Counted from the stretch's first letter, positions 43,963 through 57,595 are shown. The stretch: 64,000 nucleotides of DNA from Thalassia testudinum (GCA_037157565.1 JAZHRO010000012.1:2320501-2384500), one strand, 5' to 3'. Notes: generated by a model not told the origin, from the letters alone. Numbers and translations: made by a program.

Positions 43963-45726
43963 ATGGATGAGCTTAAGGCGATGCTGAATGCCATGCAGGA
44001 GAATCAAAGGATGATCATCCAATCTCATGACAAGGCAATCAATGAGATGAAATCCCAAATTGGACACCTTGTCGAGGCCATGAGCCAAAGGGAGACTAGG
44101 AAGCTTCCCAGTTCATTTGAGGAGAATCCTAAAGGGAAAGGGATTGTCTTCAAGGAGCATGCCCAGGCGATGACTATTCTGAGGAGTAGGAAAGAAATTT
44201 CCAAACCTGATGCTCCTATAGTTCCACATTCTGAAAACCCATCCACCCCAACTTTCGCCCCCACTAGAGAAGAGCCACCCAACTCTTCTCCACTTGAAAT
44301 CACCTCACCGGAGGAGGTTGTCCCCGTTCCCCCACTTACCCAACATGACAACCCTTCCACCCAGAAATCGAGAGTGCCCTTTCCAGAGCACTTATCTGCC
44401 TCTAGACAGACTTCTGGTGGCTCATCTGGAGCCAAAGATAGGATGGATGAAATCATGGAGACTTTCAAGCAAGTGCAAATTAACCTACCTTTGCTTGAGG
44501 CTATCAGGCAGATTCCATCCTATGCCCACTTTCTAAAGGACCTGTGCATGAAAAAGCGGCAATCGAGGAAACAGGTGAAATCAAAGGTTGTCCTGCCTGA
44601 TTATGTTAGCTCAATTATACAACACGGGACACCCCCGAAACTTAAGGACCTAAGAGCCCCATACATCTCAGTGGATGCTGGCAACCAACATATAGACGAG
44701 GCTCTACTTGATCTGGGTGCGGGGGTAAACATCCTTCCGAGCTACGTATATGAACAACTTGGAGGCAATCTGAAGCCTTCACCTGTAATCCTCCAAATTG
44801 CTGACCAATCCTTGAAGACACCATGGGGCCTGCTAGAAGATGTCCTAGTGAGAGTGGATGATTTCTTCTTCCCCGTTGATTTTCTAGCATTGGACACTGA
44901 CCCTACCAACAAACCAACCAAGCCCTCCATCATCTTGGGTTGCCCTTTTCTTGCGACTTCTAATGCTTCAATTAATTGTCACACTGGGGCATTAAAAATG
45001 GGCTTTGGGAACAGGAAAATTCGGCTTAATGTGTTTGATGCTTATAAACAAGCTAGATTTGAAGATTGTTCCCAAGTTGAGGTGGTAGATGACCTAATTG
45101 AAGAGACAACTCCTGCAATTTTATGTGATGACCCTCTTCAACATGTCATGCTAAATGAGCATTCTCATCTCTTGGAGGAATGTGAAGGGGATGTACTAGA
45201 ACTTGAGGAATTGCTTGGAGTTTCTACTAAGTCTCTCTCTCCATCATACCTGGCTAAGGTAGATCTGCTACCTAAGATGGGGACTTCTATTATGAAATCC
45301 TCAACCATACAAGCCCTCGACCTTGAACTGAAACCCCTCCCAGACTCTCTCAAGTATGTATTCCTTGGACTAAATGATATGCTCCCTGTAATCATCTCAT
45401 TTGCACTATCTGAGGTGCAAGAAGGAGCCTTGGTAGAATGCTTATCAAGGCACAAGGAAGCCATAGCTTGGATAGTCATTGATATTAAGGGTATAGACTC
45501 TACGCTCTGCATGCATCACATTTATACTGATGATTGCATCAAACCATTTAGAGACATGCAGAGACGTCTGAACCCCAACATGAGAGAGGTGGTTAAAAAG
45601 GAGATTCTGAAGTGGTTGGACACTGGGATCATTTATCCCATCGCGAATAGCAAATGGGTTCGTCCAATCCATGTGGTGCCAAAGAAGGCAAGCTTTACTA
45701 TAGAAACCAATGACCAAGGTGAATAA
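43963..45726 (+). pseudogene. pol: Element E gag end, protease and RT start
   Basis: 587 open codons, the longest retroelement frame apart from C's ORF. A coiled-coil-like start (residues 1-45) precedes TILRSRKEI (71-79), the counterpart of the LRSGK boundary motif. The protease follows, with LDLGAG (249-254) and ILGCPFL (324-330; Cys replaces the usual Arg). RT begins with QRRLNPNMREVV (533-544) and WLDTGIIYPI. A TAA at 45724 ends it early. Upstream and downstream sequence continues in frame with few lesions. Confidence 0.85.
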
Positions 45727-46671
45727 GTGGTGACCAGACCCTCAACTAGCTGGAGGGTCTGCATAGACTACTGCAAAATGAACACCGCTACCTAGAAGGA
45801 TCACTTTCCCTTGCCCTTTATTGATCAGATCCTAGAGAAATTGGCAAGGAACAAGTATTTCTACTTTTTAGACGGATATTTTGGGTATAACCAGGTTGCA
45901 GTCTTCCCTGACGACCAGGATAAGACAACTTTCACTAGTCCCTACGGCACTTTTGCGTTCAGGCGTATGCCGTTTGGATTATGCAATACACCGACAACCT
46001 TCTAGCGGTGTATGATGTCCATTTTCTCGGACATGATTGACGAGTGTGTAGAGGTTTTTATGGATGACTTCTCCATTTACAGCTCGTCTTTTGACCAGTG
46101 TCTCCTGCACCTAGAGAATGTGATGAAGAGATGTAAGGAGTCTAGTTTAGTTCTTAGCTGGGAGAAGAGTCATTTCATGGTACAGAAAAGCATTGTACTT
46201 GGGCATGTTGTGTCTGAAAGGGGCTTGGAAGTAGATAAGGCTAAGGTTGATTCTATTTCCAAGCTCCCATTGCCCACGAATGTCAAACATATTAGATCCT
46301 TTCTAATCCATGCAGCCTTTTATAGGCGATTCATTAAGAATTTAAGCAAAATTTCTAGGCCACTTTGCAACTTATTGGTGAAGAAATCTTCCTTCGATTT
46401 TGATTCAAAGTGTGCCAAGGTTTTTCATACGCTGAAGGAGGCCTTAACCTCTGCACCTATTCTCCGAGCTCCAGATTGGGCACTCCCATTTGAGCTAATG
46501 TGTGATGCTTCGGATTATGCAGTGAGAGCAATCCTTGGACAAAAGGTTGAGGGATGACCACATGTGTTGCACTATGCCAGCAAGACTTTAATCGAACTAC
46601 AACAAAACTACACCATCACTAAAAAGGAATTACTTGCTGTAGTTTTTGCTTTGGAAAAGTTTAGGTCTTAT
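45727..46671 (+). pseudogene. pol: Element E RT to RNase H, interrupted by B2
   Basis: WRVCIDYCKMN, FPLPFIDQILEKLA, YGTFAFRRMPFGLCN and FMDDFS (46055) identify RT. FYRRFIKNLSKISRP and MCDASDYAVRAILGQ lead into RNase H. Stops at 45796, 46003 and 46555 look like CAG-to-TAG or CGA-to-TGA changes. The frame is cut at 46671, right after KKELLAVVFALEKFRSY, by element B2 and continues at 59941. Confidence 0.85.
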
Positions 46672-48872
46672 TCATAGCAAAAATACGTGGTTTTATAAAT
46701 GGAGATTTTAATGTCGTTGCAACGCGTAAATCCGCTTTCGCTTTTAAATTTCTAAACCTAGATAGTGGAGTATCTAGAGTCATCCAAGGAGGCAATTCTG
46801 TTGCAAAAATATGTTTCTCACTTGAAAGTGGAAATCAGCTTTCTTTGTCCTTTTTTTTAATATTTAATTTTTTAAGTTTTTGAATAATAAGGCAATTGCA
46901 CTTAAATATTAATGAAGAGCTAACACCAAAGAATTAAACCTAGAGTGGTAAGAATGTCCTCTCCCTAAGCTCACTCTAGGCACATGGAGGCCTAGAGTAA
47001 TTAGGAAGAAAGAGTGAAAAAGTGCTAGAACTAGATAAAAATAAATGTGACAAGAATTATCTGAAACGAAGGCAATTTGATTTAATAGAATTTGTGTTCT
47101 ACAAAAATAGTAGAGGAATGCTTTTACTTAAAATTAAAATGCAAAAATGCTAAAACACAAATTCTCTTGCAAAATCTGGTGAAGAAGAGAGTCTTCTTGC
47201 TCCAAGCCTAGCTACTCCTTGGCTTGAAAAGAAGACCTCCGCCTTCTTCTTCCTTGAATGACTCCTCCAAGGTGGTTGAAACTCCACCTTCACAACTCCT
47301 CCAAAGGTGGCGTGAACCACCTCTAAATTCTCCTCCAAGGGTGGCTGTGTACCACCCTCAAGACCTCCTCCCAAGATCTTCCTTGCCTGGCTTCTCCCTT
47401 GGCTGGCGTGGGCACAAGAGAGAATGGAAGAGAGGAAGGCACCAAGGGGACAGAGTGTCTCCTTAATCTTCTTCTTCTTCTTCACTCTTGGCTGTGAGTT
47501 ATAGGTAGAATATAAGAGGTATTTTGCTAGCCAAGGATGAAGTGTATGGTGGTGGATGTTGGTCTTTTTATAGGGTAGGATGGGGGGTTGAGATGGCTCT
47601 TGAGATGGATGGCTAAGATGGGAAGATGAGGGTAGTTAGGTGATCCTAGGGCTAAGGGAATTTGGCGCCACCTAAGGGATGTTGGGAAGGTAGTTATGGG
47701 TGGCCAAGGGACACCTAAAAGTGGCGCCAATCATGGAAGGGTGCCATGGGTTGGCGCCAACTTGAAGGCTTCTAGAAGGGGAGGGTGAGGTGGATGGTGG
47801 ATGTGGCTTGGAAGGGGTATGTGTAGGGTGGCTATGAGAGGTGAAGTTGGTGCCAAAGAGGGGGGTAGTTAGGGTGGTTTTGGCACCAACACCTTGGTGC
47901 CTTTTGGTGGTGATTGAGGGGTGAAAGGTGGTGATGGTGGTGGTGCCAACTTGGAGTGGAGGTGGAGCTAGCTTAGGTGGTCTTAGGTGGGCTTAGTTGG
48001 TGGAGCTAGTTGGGTAGGGTTTTAGGGAGGTGGATGGCCAAGGGAGTTGGAGCTTAGCTAGTAGTAGAGTAGAGGAGGAGGCAATGAGAGCTAGGGTTTG
48101 AGGAGAGGAGCTGAACAGAAGAAGTCTGGAGCTGAACTGGAGCTGGCAGCTGCTAAAGAGGATGGCATTGAGCTACTTTAGGTGGCTTAACTTGCTAGTT
48201 CTTTGCTAGCTGCGAAGCCAAGCTAAAGTAAGCTGGCTTCTACCATAAGGGACTGAGGTGAGCTGGGTCTGGTGCTCCCAGGAAGGATCAAGCTGGTTGA
48301 GGCAGCTAAGGTAGCTTAGCTCAACTGAATTGAGCTAAGCTGAGTCCCCAGGAGCTGGACTTGAGCTTCCCGAGCTGAAATAAAGTCATCTTCAGCTGGC
48401 TGGAGTTGAGTGGAGCTGGATCAAGCTGGTCCTGAGCTAAGGTGAACTCCAGTCAACTCAGCTGAGCTAGCTAGAGCTCCCTGTGAACTAATGGGAGCTA
48501 AGATGAGATAGACTCAGCTAAGTTGAGTTGGATCTGAGCTGACCTGAGCTAGGGTGAGCTAAGATGAGCTGAATGGAGCTAGGATGAGCTAACCCTAGTC
48601 TAGGTGAGCTGGAATCCAGCTATGGTGAGCTAGATCAAGTTAAGTTCTAGTTGGTTTGAGCTTCTCCTTCACCAGTTTCCTTCCTGAGTGCTGGGGTTCT
48701 AGAGATCTAACAATCTGCTTATCCCTAACACTCACAAAAATACATCAAAAATGCAATGCATGCCTAACCTAATTAATTCCTAAATGCAACCCAAAAACCT
48801 ATTTGCAGAGTAAAATCCTAAAGGTTAGGTTTGTCTTAATGCATAAGGATGATGATAAGCTGGCGTTTATCA
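46672..48872 (-). mobile_element. Element B2 3' LTR
   Basis: A 2201-bp LTR. TATA is at 47565-47572 (minus) and the AGCT-rich U3 at 47960-48680. The LTR start TGATAAACGCC (48872-48862 on the minus strand) touches the PPT. Confidence 0.92.
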
Positions 48873-50287
48873 CACCCCCATGCTTATCTTTTGCTATTCT
48901 CTTAGCAAAACTTTAATTTTTACAAAAATGAAATTATGGGGAGATCTAATTTTTTCGGCTTTTGAGGAAAAAGAGAATACGTGACCTTGGTTGATTCAAA
49001 CACAGGAGGTACGAGATTTGTTAAGGATAAACATCGAGATTTATTTTTGGATCTAAAAATTAGACAAAAAGGGATCAATACATCCTCCAAAAAAATTCAC
49101 AAATTAATCCCTTGTTAATTCAGATGACTTGAAATTTTTGTCTTTAGGATTTTTTTCTAGCTCTTGAATCTGATTCGCAACTTGCAAAAACCTTTAAAAC
49201 CTTGTGTCTGTGCTTGTGAAAAGCCAACATTTATAAGGGCATGTTTTTGGTTTAAAACTTTTTTTTTCTCCCCCATGCTTATTTTTAGCTTAGTCTTACA
49301 ACAGATGTGTCAAGGTCATCATTCCCATTACCAATTCTCAAGGGGGCTCTGGTGCCAGTACTTTGAGATAGCACTGTCCATGACACCACCCAGGAGTTCA
49401 CAACCCCAAAACACAATGCTGTGTAAAGGGGCGCTCCAAGCAAACTCAAGCTCTTGCTTCGACACTATAGGTAGAGCACCGTCCAAGACACTTGAGCGGC
49501 TAAAATGTGCTTTAATGTTCCATCTAAAGATATGAAATATAGATATAGAGCAGTGCCAAGGCGGTAACATGTTGACATCGCATCCTCAAAGGAGGTAGTT
49601 TCCTCCTCAACGGTGGGAACTCACACCAATGATCTGCTTCAGACTTTTAGTAAGGCCAAACAAGGGGGTTTTTCTAATTTTTAGTTGTTTTTAGCTGTTG
49701 GCTTGTGTGTGAATTTTGACACAACAATTTTGCACGGGATGCAAGTTTTTGAATCAGAAACTAAGCTAGATACTTTCCTTATTACAAAATGAGATCAAGT
49801 CACCTAAACTATCATGAGTTCAAGTGGAATTTTTAGAGAAGGATATCTGATCTAATCTAGAGATAGACCTTGAAATTCTAATGATCAGATCCATATCCTC
49901 ATCCCTAGTTTGTTAAAGGTAAAATCCATTGTATCAAAAATGAATTTTCAACCTTAATTTTCCTCAAAATGTTTTCAATATTTTTATTTTTTTGGGTGTG
50001 CTAGCAGAAAAATGAAACAAAAATGACTAAAGAAAAAAACATATTTTTAGGTTTTGAAAATCCTAATTCATCTTCAAAATTTTAAAAACACCCCCCCATG
50101 CTTATGATATGTAATGTCCTCATGCATTAGGAGGGAAAAGGGATCACCTTAGTGAAAGACGGTCGGATTTAGGATAGTCAAAAACCTGGAGAAAAGAAAA
50201 GAAAAAAGAACGTAGAAAAATGATGGGTTACCTCCCATCCAATGCATTCTTTTACGCCATTCAACCAAGCGTAGTGTGCATCAATGA
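48873..50287 (-). other. Element B2 3' non-coding region
   Basis: No env-like ORF. On the minus strand the motif at 50129-50091 comes first, then A/T-rich sequence with a second GCATGGGGG near 49271 and the PPT AAGCATGGGGGTG at 48885-48873. An AGCACYGTCCA-type block occurs twice (about 49371 and 49477). The hairpin of families I and II was not found here. Confidence 0.7.
50091..50129 (-). other. Second polypurine-like motif of B2
   Basis: On the minus strand TAATGCATGAGGACATTACA, then AAGCATGGGGGGG, about 1.2 kb before the 3' LTR. Confidence 0.7.
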
Positions 50288-51522
50288 TCAATTGTGGTTG
50301 GTTCAATTATGTCAAAAGATTCAGATGGAAAATTCAGGGCATGATCAAAATAGGGCTTTAAACGTTGGCCGTTGACTTGAAAATTCATATTAGGTTTAGG
50401 ATCAAAAAGATCAACAGCTGTATGGATAAGTTTTTAGGACAATAAAGGGGCCAGTCCGTTTTGATTTTAACTTTCCAGGAAAATTACGTAATTTGGCATC
50501 AAAAAGCCAACGCGTTGGTTAACATCAAAGTGTTTCCGAACAATGTATTTATCATGAAATTTCTTTCTTCGATCTTTATAAATTCACGTGTTTTCTTACA
50601 AAAATTACGCAATTCTTCCAGTTCAGTCAATTGTAGTTTTCTATGGATACCGGTATCTGATAAATCCATGTTTAATTATTTTATTGCCCAGAAAGCCCTA
50701 TGTTCGAGTTCTACCGGGAGATGGCATGCCTTCCCAAAAATCAGACGAAAAGGAGACATGCAGAGTGGGGTTTTGAAAGCGGTACAGTAGGGCCATAAAG
50801 CATTGTCCAATTTGGTGGACCAGTCTTTACGGTCGGGCCTAACCGTCTTCTGTAAAATATTTTTGATTTCCGGGTTAGAAACTTCTGGCTGGCCATTTGT
50901 TTGGGGGTGATAAGTTGTGAAAATTGTGTGATTAACCCCATATTTAGAAAGAAGGTGACGAAATTGTGAGTGAGTGAAGTGTGAGACTCCGTCACTGATT
51001 AAGGCCTTTGGAATGCCAAATCTTGAGAAAATATTCTTCTTAATAAATTTGACAACCACACGGTGATCATTAATGCGGGTGGGTATTGCTTCTATCCATT
51101 TAGATACATAGTCGACTATGACTAATATATATAAATACCCACCAGAATTGATGAATGGTCCCATGAAGTCGATGCCCTAAACATCAAAAATTTCAACCTC
51201 TAAAATTGGATTAAGGGGCATCATATCCTTCCGAGTCATGTTGCCGATGCTCTGACAACGCACACAGGACAGAACAAAATTATGAGCATCTTTGTGCAAG
51301 CTGGGCCAAAAGAATCTCGAATTAAGGATCTTAGTTGTTTTCTTACCCAGGAAATGTCCGCCACAGGCCATTGAATGACAATGTGTAAGAATATCATGGA
51401 TTTCTGATTCGGGCACACATCGTAGAATGACTTGATCAGCGCAGATGCGGAAAAGGTCGGGTTCCTCCCAAAAATAATATTTAATGTCGGCAAAGAACTT
51501 ATCCCTTTTGGTTTTTAACCAA
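50288..51522 (-). pseudogene. pol: Element B2 integrase, broken
   Basis: Open pieces are 51416-51177 and 51164-50676. The zinc finger is visible as HCHSMACGGHF and CVRCQ. The catalytic core keeps an intact ISDGVSHF Asp and NPEIKNIL Glu; the first Asp lies at the frame break (GIDF) near 51170. [17 protein letters not shown] follows. The C-terminal part down to 50288 is closed by stops (first at 50676). In an intact element it would insert the DNA copy. Confidence 0.83.
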
Positions 51523-52258
51523 TCAAAGGGGATTTGTTCTGTTGCTAGATAGTTTGCAATAGGAGCAAACCATGGGAGGGTATTGGTAGCTAAGATTCAA
51601 CCAGGAACACATCAGGGGGGTCAACATGTCACTCGTCATAAGACAAGAAAGGTGATCGGCCACTACATTCTGCGATCCCGCCTTATCCTTGATTTCTAGG
51701 TCAAATTCCTGGAGCAGCAGGATCCAATGAATAAGGCAGGGTTTTGCATCTTTTTTGTTCAGCAAATATTTAAGTGCTGAGTGGTCGATATAGACAGTGA
51801 CATGTGAACCCAAAAGATAAGATCTAAATTTTTAGGGCAAATACAATGGCAAGAAATTCTTTTTCAGTAACCGTGTAATTCCATTGTGCATCATCAAGAG
51901 TTTTACTGGCATAATAGATCACAATGGGCTTCTTGTCAATCTTTTGCCCTAGAATGGCCTCCACAGCAAAATTAGAGGCATCCGTCATTAATTCAAAAGG
52001 AATATTCCAATCAGGTCCCTGCAAAATTGGAGCCTCTGTAACCTTCTTCTTCAACCTCAAAAAACTCTCCAGGCATTTGTCATTGAAATCAAATGGCTGG
52101 TCTTTAGTAAGCAGCTGACTTAAGAGTTTGGAGATTTGGGAAAAATTTTGTATGAATCTATGGTAGAAACCCACATGACCTAGAAAAGATCTGATTTGTT
52201 TCACCGTAAAGGGTGGTGGGAGCTTAGATATAGCATCTATTTTCGCTTTATCTACCAC
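51523..52258 (-). pseudogene. pol: Element B2 RT thumb and RNase H
   Basis: Open pieces 52258-51824 and 51813-51523. [46 protein letters not shown] and [11 protein letters not shown] mark the connection and RNase H carboxylates. A TAA-type stop after FALKI (51824) separates the two halves. Confidence 0.83.
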
Positions 52259-53340
52259 AATTCCTTGTTTTGAAATAACATGGCCCAGGACAATACCTTC
52301 TTAGACCATGAAATGACTTTTTTCCCAACTGAGGACCAAATTGACATCTATGCATTTTTGGAGAGTTCTTTCAAGGTTCTTGAGACAATGGTCAAAAGAA
52401 TCTCCAAAAACAGAGAAGTCATCTATAAAAACTTCTAAAACTTCACCTACCAGGTCCGAAAATATTGCAAACATACACCTTTGAAAAGTCGCAGGTGCAT
52501 TACAAAGATCGAAGGGTATTCTTCGGAAAGCAAAGGTTCCAAAGGGGCAGGTAAAGGTTGTTTTGTCCTAGTCCTCATGATGAGCCGCTACCTGGTTATA
52601 GCCAAAATAACCATCCAAAAAATAGTAAAAATCCCATTTGGCTAACTGCTCTAAGATTTGATCAAGAAAGGGGAGCGAAAAATGGTCCTTCTTGGCGGCG
52701 ATGTTTAATTTTCTGTAATCAATACACATGCGCCAAGAAGAGGTAGTTCAAGTGGCTATAGTCGCCCCATTTTCATTGGTGACAACTGTTAGTCTAGCCT
52801 TTTTGGGAACTACTTGTGTGGGACTAACCCAGGAGCTGTTAGAAATGGGTTAGATGATATCTGCATCTAGCCACTTAATAATCTCCTTTTTAACCACCTC
52901 CTGCATATTAGGGTTCAAGCGCCTTTGTGGTTGGCAGGAGGGGCGAGACTCGTCCTCGAGATATATACAATGCGTACAGTAGGATGGGTGAATACCCTTA
53001 AGATCAGAAAGGGTCCAGCCAATAGCTTTCCTATTCTTACTCAAAACCTGGAGGAGTTTGTGTTCTTGTGCCCCAGTAAGTCCAGAATTTATAATTAGGG
53101 GCAGGGTCTGATTTAGACCTAGGAAAACATATTTAAGGGAGTTAAGCAAAGGTTTTAATTCTAGTTGTGTGCCCAGCTCTGAAAGAATTTCTATTTTTTG
53201 TGTTAGGGGGGAAGTGAGAGTGAAAGGATCAGCTGGACTGTTAGCTGAATGTGTGGTTAGGGTGGGAGGGTGGTATGAAGTGCATTGTTTAGGAATCATG
53301 TTAATTGCAAAATAGGAACCCAAGTGTGAAATTTATAAAG
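52259..53340 (-). pseudogene. pol: Element B2 reverse transcriptase, broken
   Basis: Open piece 53323-52850 ends in QRRLNPNMQEVV and WLDADII. The rest is read through stops. Active-site FIDDFS lies near 52430 and a YGYNQ-like block near 52600. Confidence 0.8.
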
Positions 53341-53378
53341 TTTCCTCCACTATAGTTTCTATTTCCGAATCCGAGTTA

Positions 53379-53990
53379 TCAAAGAAATTCTTGGAACCGC
53401 CTAGAAGCTTGGAAAATGTCTAGGGTTACGGATTCACCGCCACACATGATCTTCATTTTACCAAAATCACAATCAATATTTGCATGAGCGGTGGCTAAGA
53501 ATGGTCTTCCAAGAATTATAGGGGCAAACTTTAGAGCTTTCGGTACCTCTATGTTTAGGACTAAAAAGCCTACTGCAAATAGACAAATTTTCACCTGGAC
53601 AAGGACATCCTCAACAATTTCCCTTGGTTTAATTGTAGATCGGTCTGCTAATTGAAAAGTAACCTCAACAGGCTTTAATTCACCGATCTTAAATTCCTCA
53701 AAAATAATTGTGGGGATAAGATTAATCAAGGCACCAAGATCCAATAAGGCACGATCAAAAGAGGTGTCATTAATGACAACTTGAATTAAGGGAGCGCCTG
53801 GATCTTTTCTCTTAAGAGGCAGTCGGCTCTGCACAACCAAGCTGACTGTCTTGGGAAGGATCACCTTTCCTAGATTTCTGGGCAACCTTTTTGGGGTACA
53901 CAAATCCTTCAGAAATTTTGCATAGGCAAAAATATATTTTATGGCATCCAGAAGAGGGATATTAATTTCGACTTGCCTAAATAAATCCAT
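53379..53990 (-). pseudogene. pro: Element B2 protease region
   Basis: 203 open codons. VEINIPLLDAIKYI, then LDLGALIN (Athila-type site with Leu where A has Ser and E has Gly) and ILGRPFLATAHAN. It is separated from gag by stops near 53990 and from RT by stops at 53330-53378. Confidence 0.83.
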
Positions 53991-55924
53991 TAATTCCTTA
54001 TCAGTGGGCTCACATTTCTTCTTTTTCTTATTTTGTGAAAAATGGAGTGCTTGTGGAAAGGGTGCAGGGTTTTCCTATTTTGCTTTATTAGCTTCCTGAA
54101 TAGAGTCAGAGGAAGAGGGAGAAGAGTTGATCTATTTTTCATTGAAACGGGTTTCTTTAACAGGCAGGGGGTCATGAGTGGTTTTCCCATTCCTCAAGGT
54201 AACTACATTTGCAGTTTGGTTGTTTCTAGGATGAGGACGAGAAGCTTGATTGCTGTTGAAACCCAGGGGATGCTGAGGTACTAGGTGAATGGGCTGCCTG
54301 GGATATCCACCTTGGAACTGATTCCGTTGATTATTCTGGTTCGACATAGGTTGGGAAGGTAAATTCCCAGCAGGTCGATAATCAGGAGTAACCTTAACTT
54401 GATGTTGCAAGTTGGTAATCTTGCAGGTTAATTCTGTCATTTGATTCTGCATACCTTGCAGAGTTTTCATGACCTGGGTATTGATATCTTCCTGGGATGG
54501 TCTAGGTTGATATGCAGGTTGGCCATAATTCCCAAAATGATTTTGTTTGGGAAATGGAATCGGGTTCGGGGCTTTCCAGGAGTGATTCAGGTTGGTCCTC
54601 CAATTCTGATTGTAAGTGTTGGAGGGGTTTCTAAATTGCTCTTGGAGAGCATAAATATTTTCCGTGGTGGGATCAAGAATATTCTGATTCAAATAATCAA
54701 AATTCCCAGTCAAATCTTGTGAAAAATCAGTTGGAAATTGCTGACCAGCAGGTGTGGCATCAATGTTATGCAGATTTTCTCTTCGGAAAAGTTATGGAGT
54801 GTTAGTGTGTGGAGAGTTAAAGTGTGGAGCATGTGGAGCTTGTTTGTTTGTGAGCTTTTCTTCTATTTTTTTCTGGTGAATTTGCATATGGTCCAGTCAT
54901 TGAGCTAACATATATAGATCACCCTGAGTGATTGGAACAGAGGTGGATTTGGAGTCAATTTCATTGACTCTGTGTCTTGGGTTTTGAGTTCTACCGAAAG
55001 TGTCCATTGAAGTCATATTAAATGAGTTTTCACTCATTTCTTCAAAAAGGAGGTAGGCACTTTCGGCATCCTTATTAAGGAAATTGCCTCCACATGAGGT
55101 ATCCACAAATCTCTTTAATTAATCTTCTAATCTGTGATAGAAGATCCATACTAGCTGCCATTGTGGAATTTCATGATGGGGACAACTTCTTAGAAGTTCT
55201 TAGAATATTTCCCAAGATTCATGGAGGGGTTCACCATTTTTTTGTTGAAAAGTCGTTATGGATCTTCTTAAAGCATTCATTCGACCAATCGGGAAAATTT
55301 TTTTAGAAAAGCGCTCTTTAATTGGGGCCAGGTGGTGATAGGGCACCCAACTGTTCTAAACCAATGCGAAGCTTTATCTTTTAATGATAGAGGAAAAGGT
55401 CTCATTAGCCACACGTCCTCCTGCACATTGCAGGCATGAGTGGTTTGGACGAGGACAGTTAATTCCTCAAGATGACAAAAAGGGTCCTCTCTTGGAAGAC
55501 CATGAAAATGCTTGATCAGGTTTAGAATAGCGGGTTTGATCTCAAAATCCCCTTGTAGTATGACCACCCCAGGTCTTTCCTCATAGTTGGAAGGATCATA
55601 AAAATCCTTAAGAGGAACAACAAGCTGCTGATGGGGTGGCAGGTTTTGCCCTTGGTTGGCTAGGTTTGTCACAGTCCTAGCCAAATTTTCTTGGTTTTGT
55701 TAAAGCCGAACCAAATGGTCGACCATAAAGGCAAAGGGGTTTGTATTTTGAGTTTTGATTTGAGGGCCACCTGGCCCTTCAGGAATTTCTAGTTGCTCCA
55801 GATGAGGGAAATTAGGGATAGGGAAGTCAGCTTGTGGGTTGGTTGACTGGTTAGAGGCAAAAGCAGAATTTTTTTGTCGGTTTCCCAAGTTTTCCATTTT
55901 GTTAAAAGAGGAAGAAGAAAACAA
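53991..55924 (-). pseudogene. gag: gag of element B2, broken
   Basis: Open pieces are 55924-55700 (start MENLGNRQKN at about 55897), 55684-55277 (PLKDFYDPSNYEERPGV, HFHGLPREDPFCHLEEL, LKDKASHWFRTV), 55106-54897 (MDTSCGGNFLNKDAESA) and 54713-54132 (Asn/Gln/Pro-rich tail ending in VTLRNGK near 54200). At least four lesions separate them. It is the same protein type as A's gag. Confidence 0.84.
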
Positions 55925-57572
55925 AGATTTTTTTATGCAGAAGGCGAAATCAGATAGTCCCTCAAGATGTGGGTTCTGGGACCGTCACCCGTGCATGCAC
56001 CTTTTTTGGAAGAATTGGAGGAGAGGAGAAGAGAGAGAGATGAGAGAAGGTGTGTAATTCAAGCAACAAATTCTAGACCTAACTTAAGTGTGACTCCCTA
56101 AAATTTTAACCTAAGACTTGGTCTATCTAGGAATTAAGTAATCAACAGTGAATGCACATTATGTCAACAAATCCGGCCAAGTTGCTTAAGGGGAGATTTG
56201 GGCCCAAGCATTTCCCAGGAAAATCCCCAGGGGGTTGTACAAACCCGCGTCTGGTCGTTTGACACGGCCCCTCAGCCTGAACACCAAATATAGATGATAG
56301 AATTGATATTAACTAAAAAATACTTAAGACCAAGATAGCAAGCCTAAGTTGATGAAACCTATGGGGTTAAGTTGCTACGGATTTTAGTTAGGACAAAGAT
56401 ACTATAGTGCACATGAAATGTAGAGGGCGTTGATTTTGGGTAATGCCCTGTTATTTCAATTTTTTGTGTGTACAGGAATTGGAAAGTTGATTCCAATGAA
56501 AAGCAAGTTGTCACACAATTTTTATGTATTTCTATCATTTAATATTTGCTTTAAATTAGTGCGTTTTTAGGTTTCTTTCTTAAAACTTCAAATAAGTTTT
56601 GAAATCCACAAACAAGAGGAAATCAAGTTGTATGGGTGAGGGTATGTTTCCTTTATGTTGTGGGACTAAAAAGAAAGAAAGAAACCCTAATCCAATTAGC
56701 CTTAAGAGAGGAAATTACTACCGATGAATCTTTTTTAGGCTTTCTGTATTAAGTAGTGGTCCAAACAAATCAAACAACACCACTACCTTGAAGAAAATTA
56801 AACAAGGATTCCAGAAAAGATTTTTTTAAGATTTTAGGAATTTGTTTGATATTTGTTTTGAATATTTCTTTGTGCTGGTGTCAGAGTCCAAAAATGATAC
56901 CTGTGGGTATTTTGGACTTTTCAGTACAACCACCGGCATCAGAAAATTTTGGTGATTTTTGGTGATGTGTAGAATTTCACAAGGATTCCAGAAAACTAAA
57001 CTTCAAAAAAGGTGGATGGCTATAAAAATTCTAACAATTCGCAGACAGTAGCAAAATAGGTAGATTAGAGGGTGTGACCCCTATGTAGTCCACAAATTTT
57101 TAAAAATTAATTACAAATACAATTGCTCTAAAATTTGGAACAAATGTTCCTTACTTGATTTGGAATCATTGGGTGAAATTTTATAATTTTAGGAGGCTTG
57201 TGATGTTGGGAATTGATTTTTGGATTCTAGACAAAAGTCTAGACCCGAAAATCAGACTACCAACACTTGAGGTAGAGTGGTGTTTAATAATGCAAACAAG
57301 CAAACAATGGATTTTAATTTGCACCTCTCCACTTAGTTAAAATATTTAGAATCCTGAAAGCTAAGTTTAGTATCTTTTTGGTAGGTTTTTAGGCTAAGTG
57401 TGACAAGAAAAGAGATGCTAACCTGGAATTCCATGGGAAGAAAAGGAACTTTGAGCCCTTGCTTCCAAATTCTCGCTTTCTTCCTGTAGTTCCTGCACAC
57501 ACAAGAAAGAAGAGAGGCAAGGGGATGAGATCCACTTCAAGCAAGATAAAAACAATTTATAAAGCCGTGCCT
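55925..57572 (-). other. Element B2 leader
   Basis: Non-coding, minus strand. A block near 56190-56290 (GACCAGACGCGGGTTTG on the minus strand) matches the position of the shared block in the leaders of A and C. I saw no clear intron signals. Confidence 0.6.
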
Positions 57573-57589
57573 TCCCGACAATGGTGCCA
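57573..57589 (-). other. Primer-binding site of element B2, degraded
   Basis: On the minus strand TGGCACCATTGTCGGGA, four transitions from the tRNA-Asp consensus. Three are at CpG sites. Confidence 0.82.
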
Positions 57590-57595
57590 AAAAGG

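Noticed and set aside
44025..44468. 147-codon minus-strand ORF
   Set aside because: It is a shadow of the E gag-protease frame on the plus strand.
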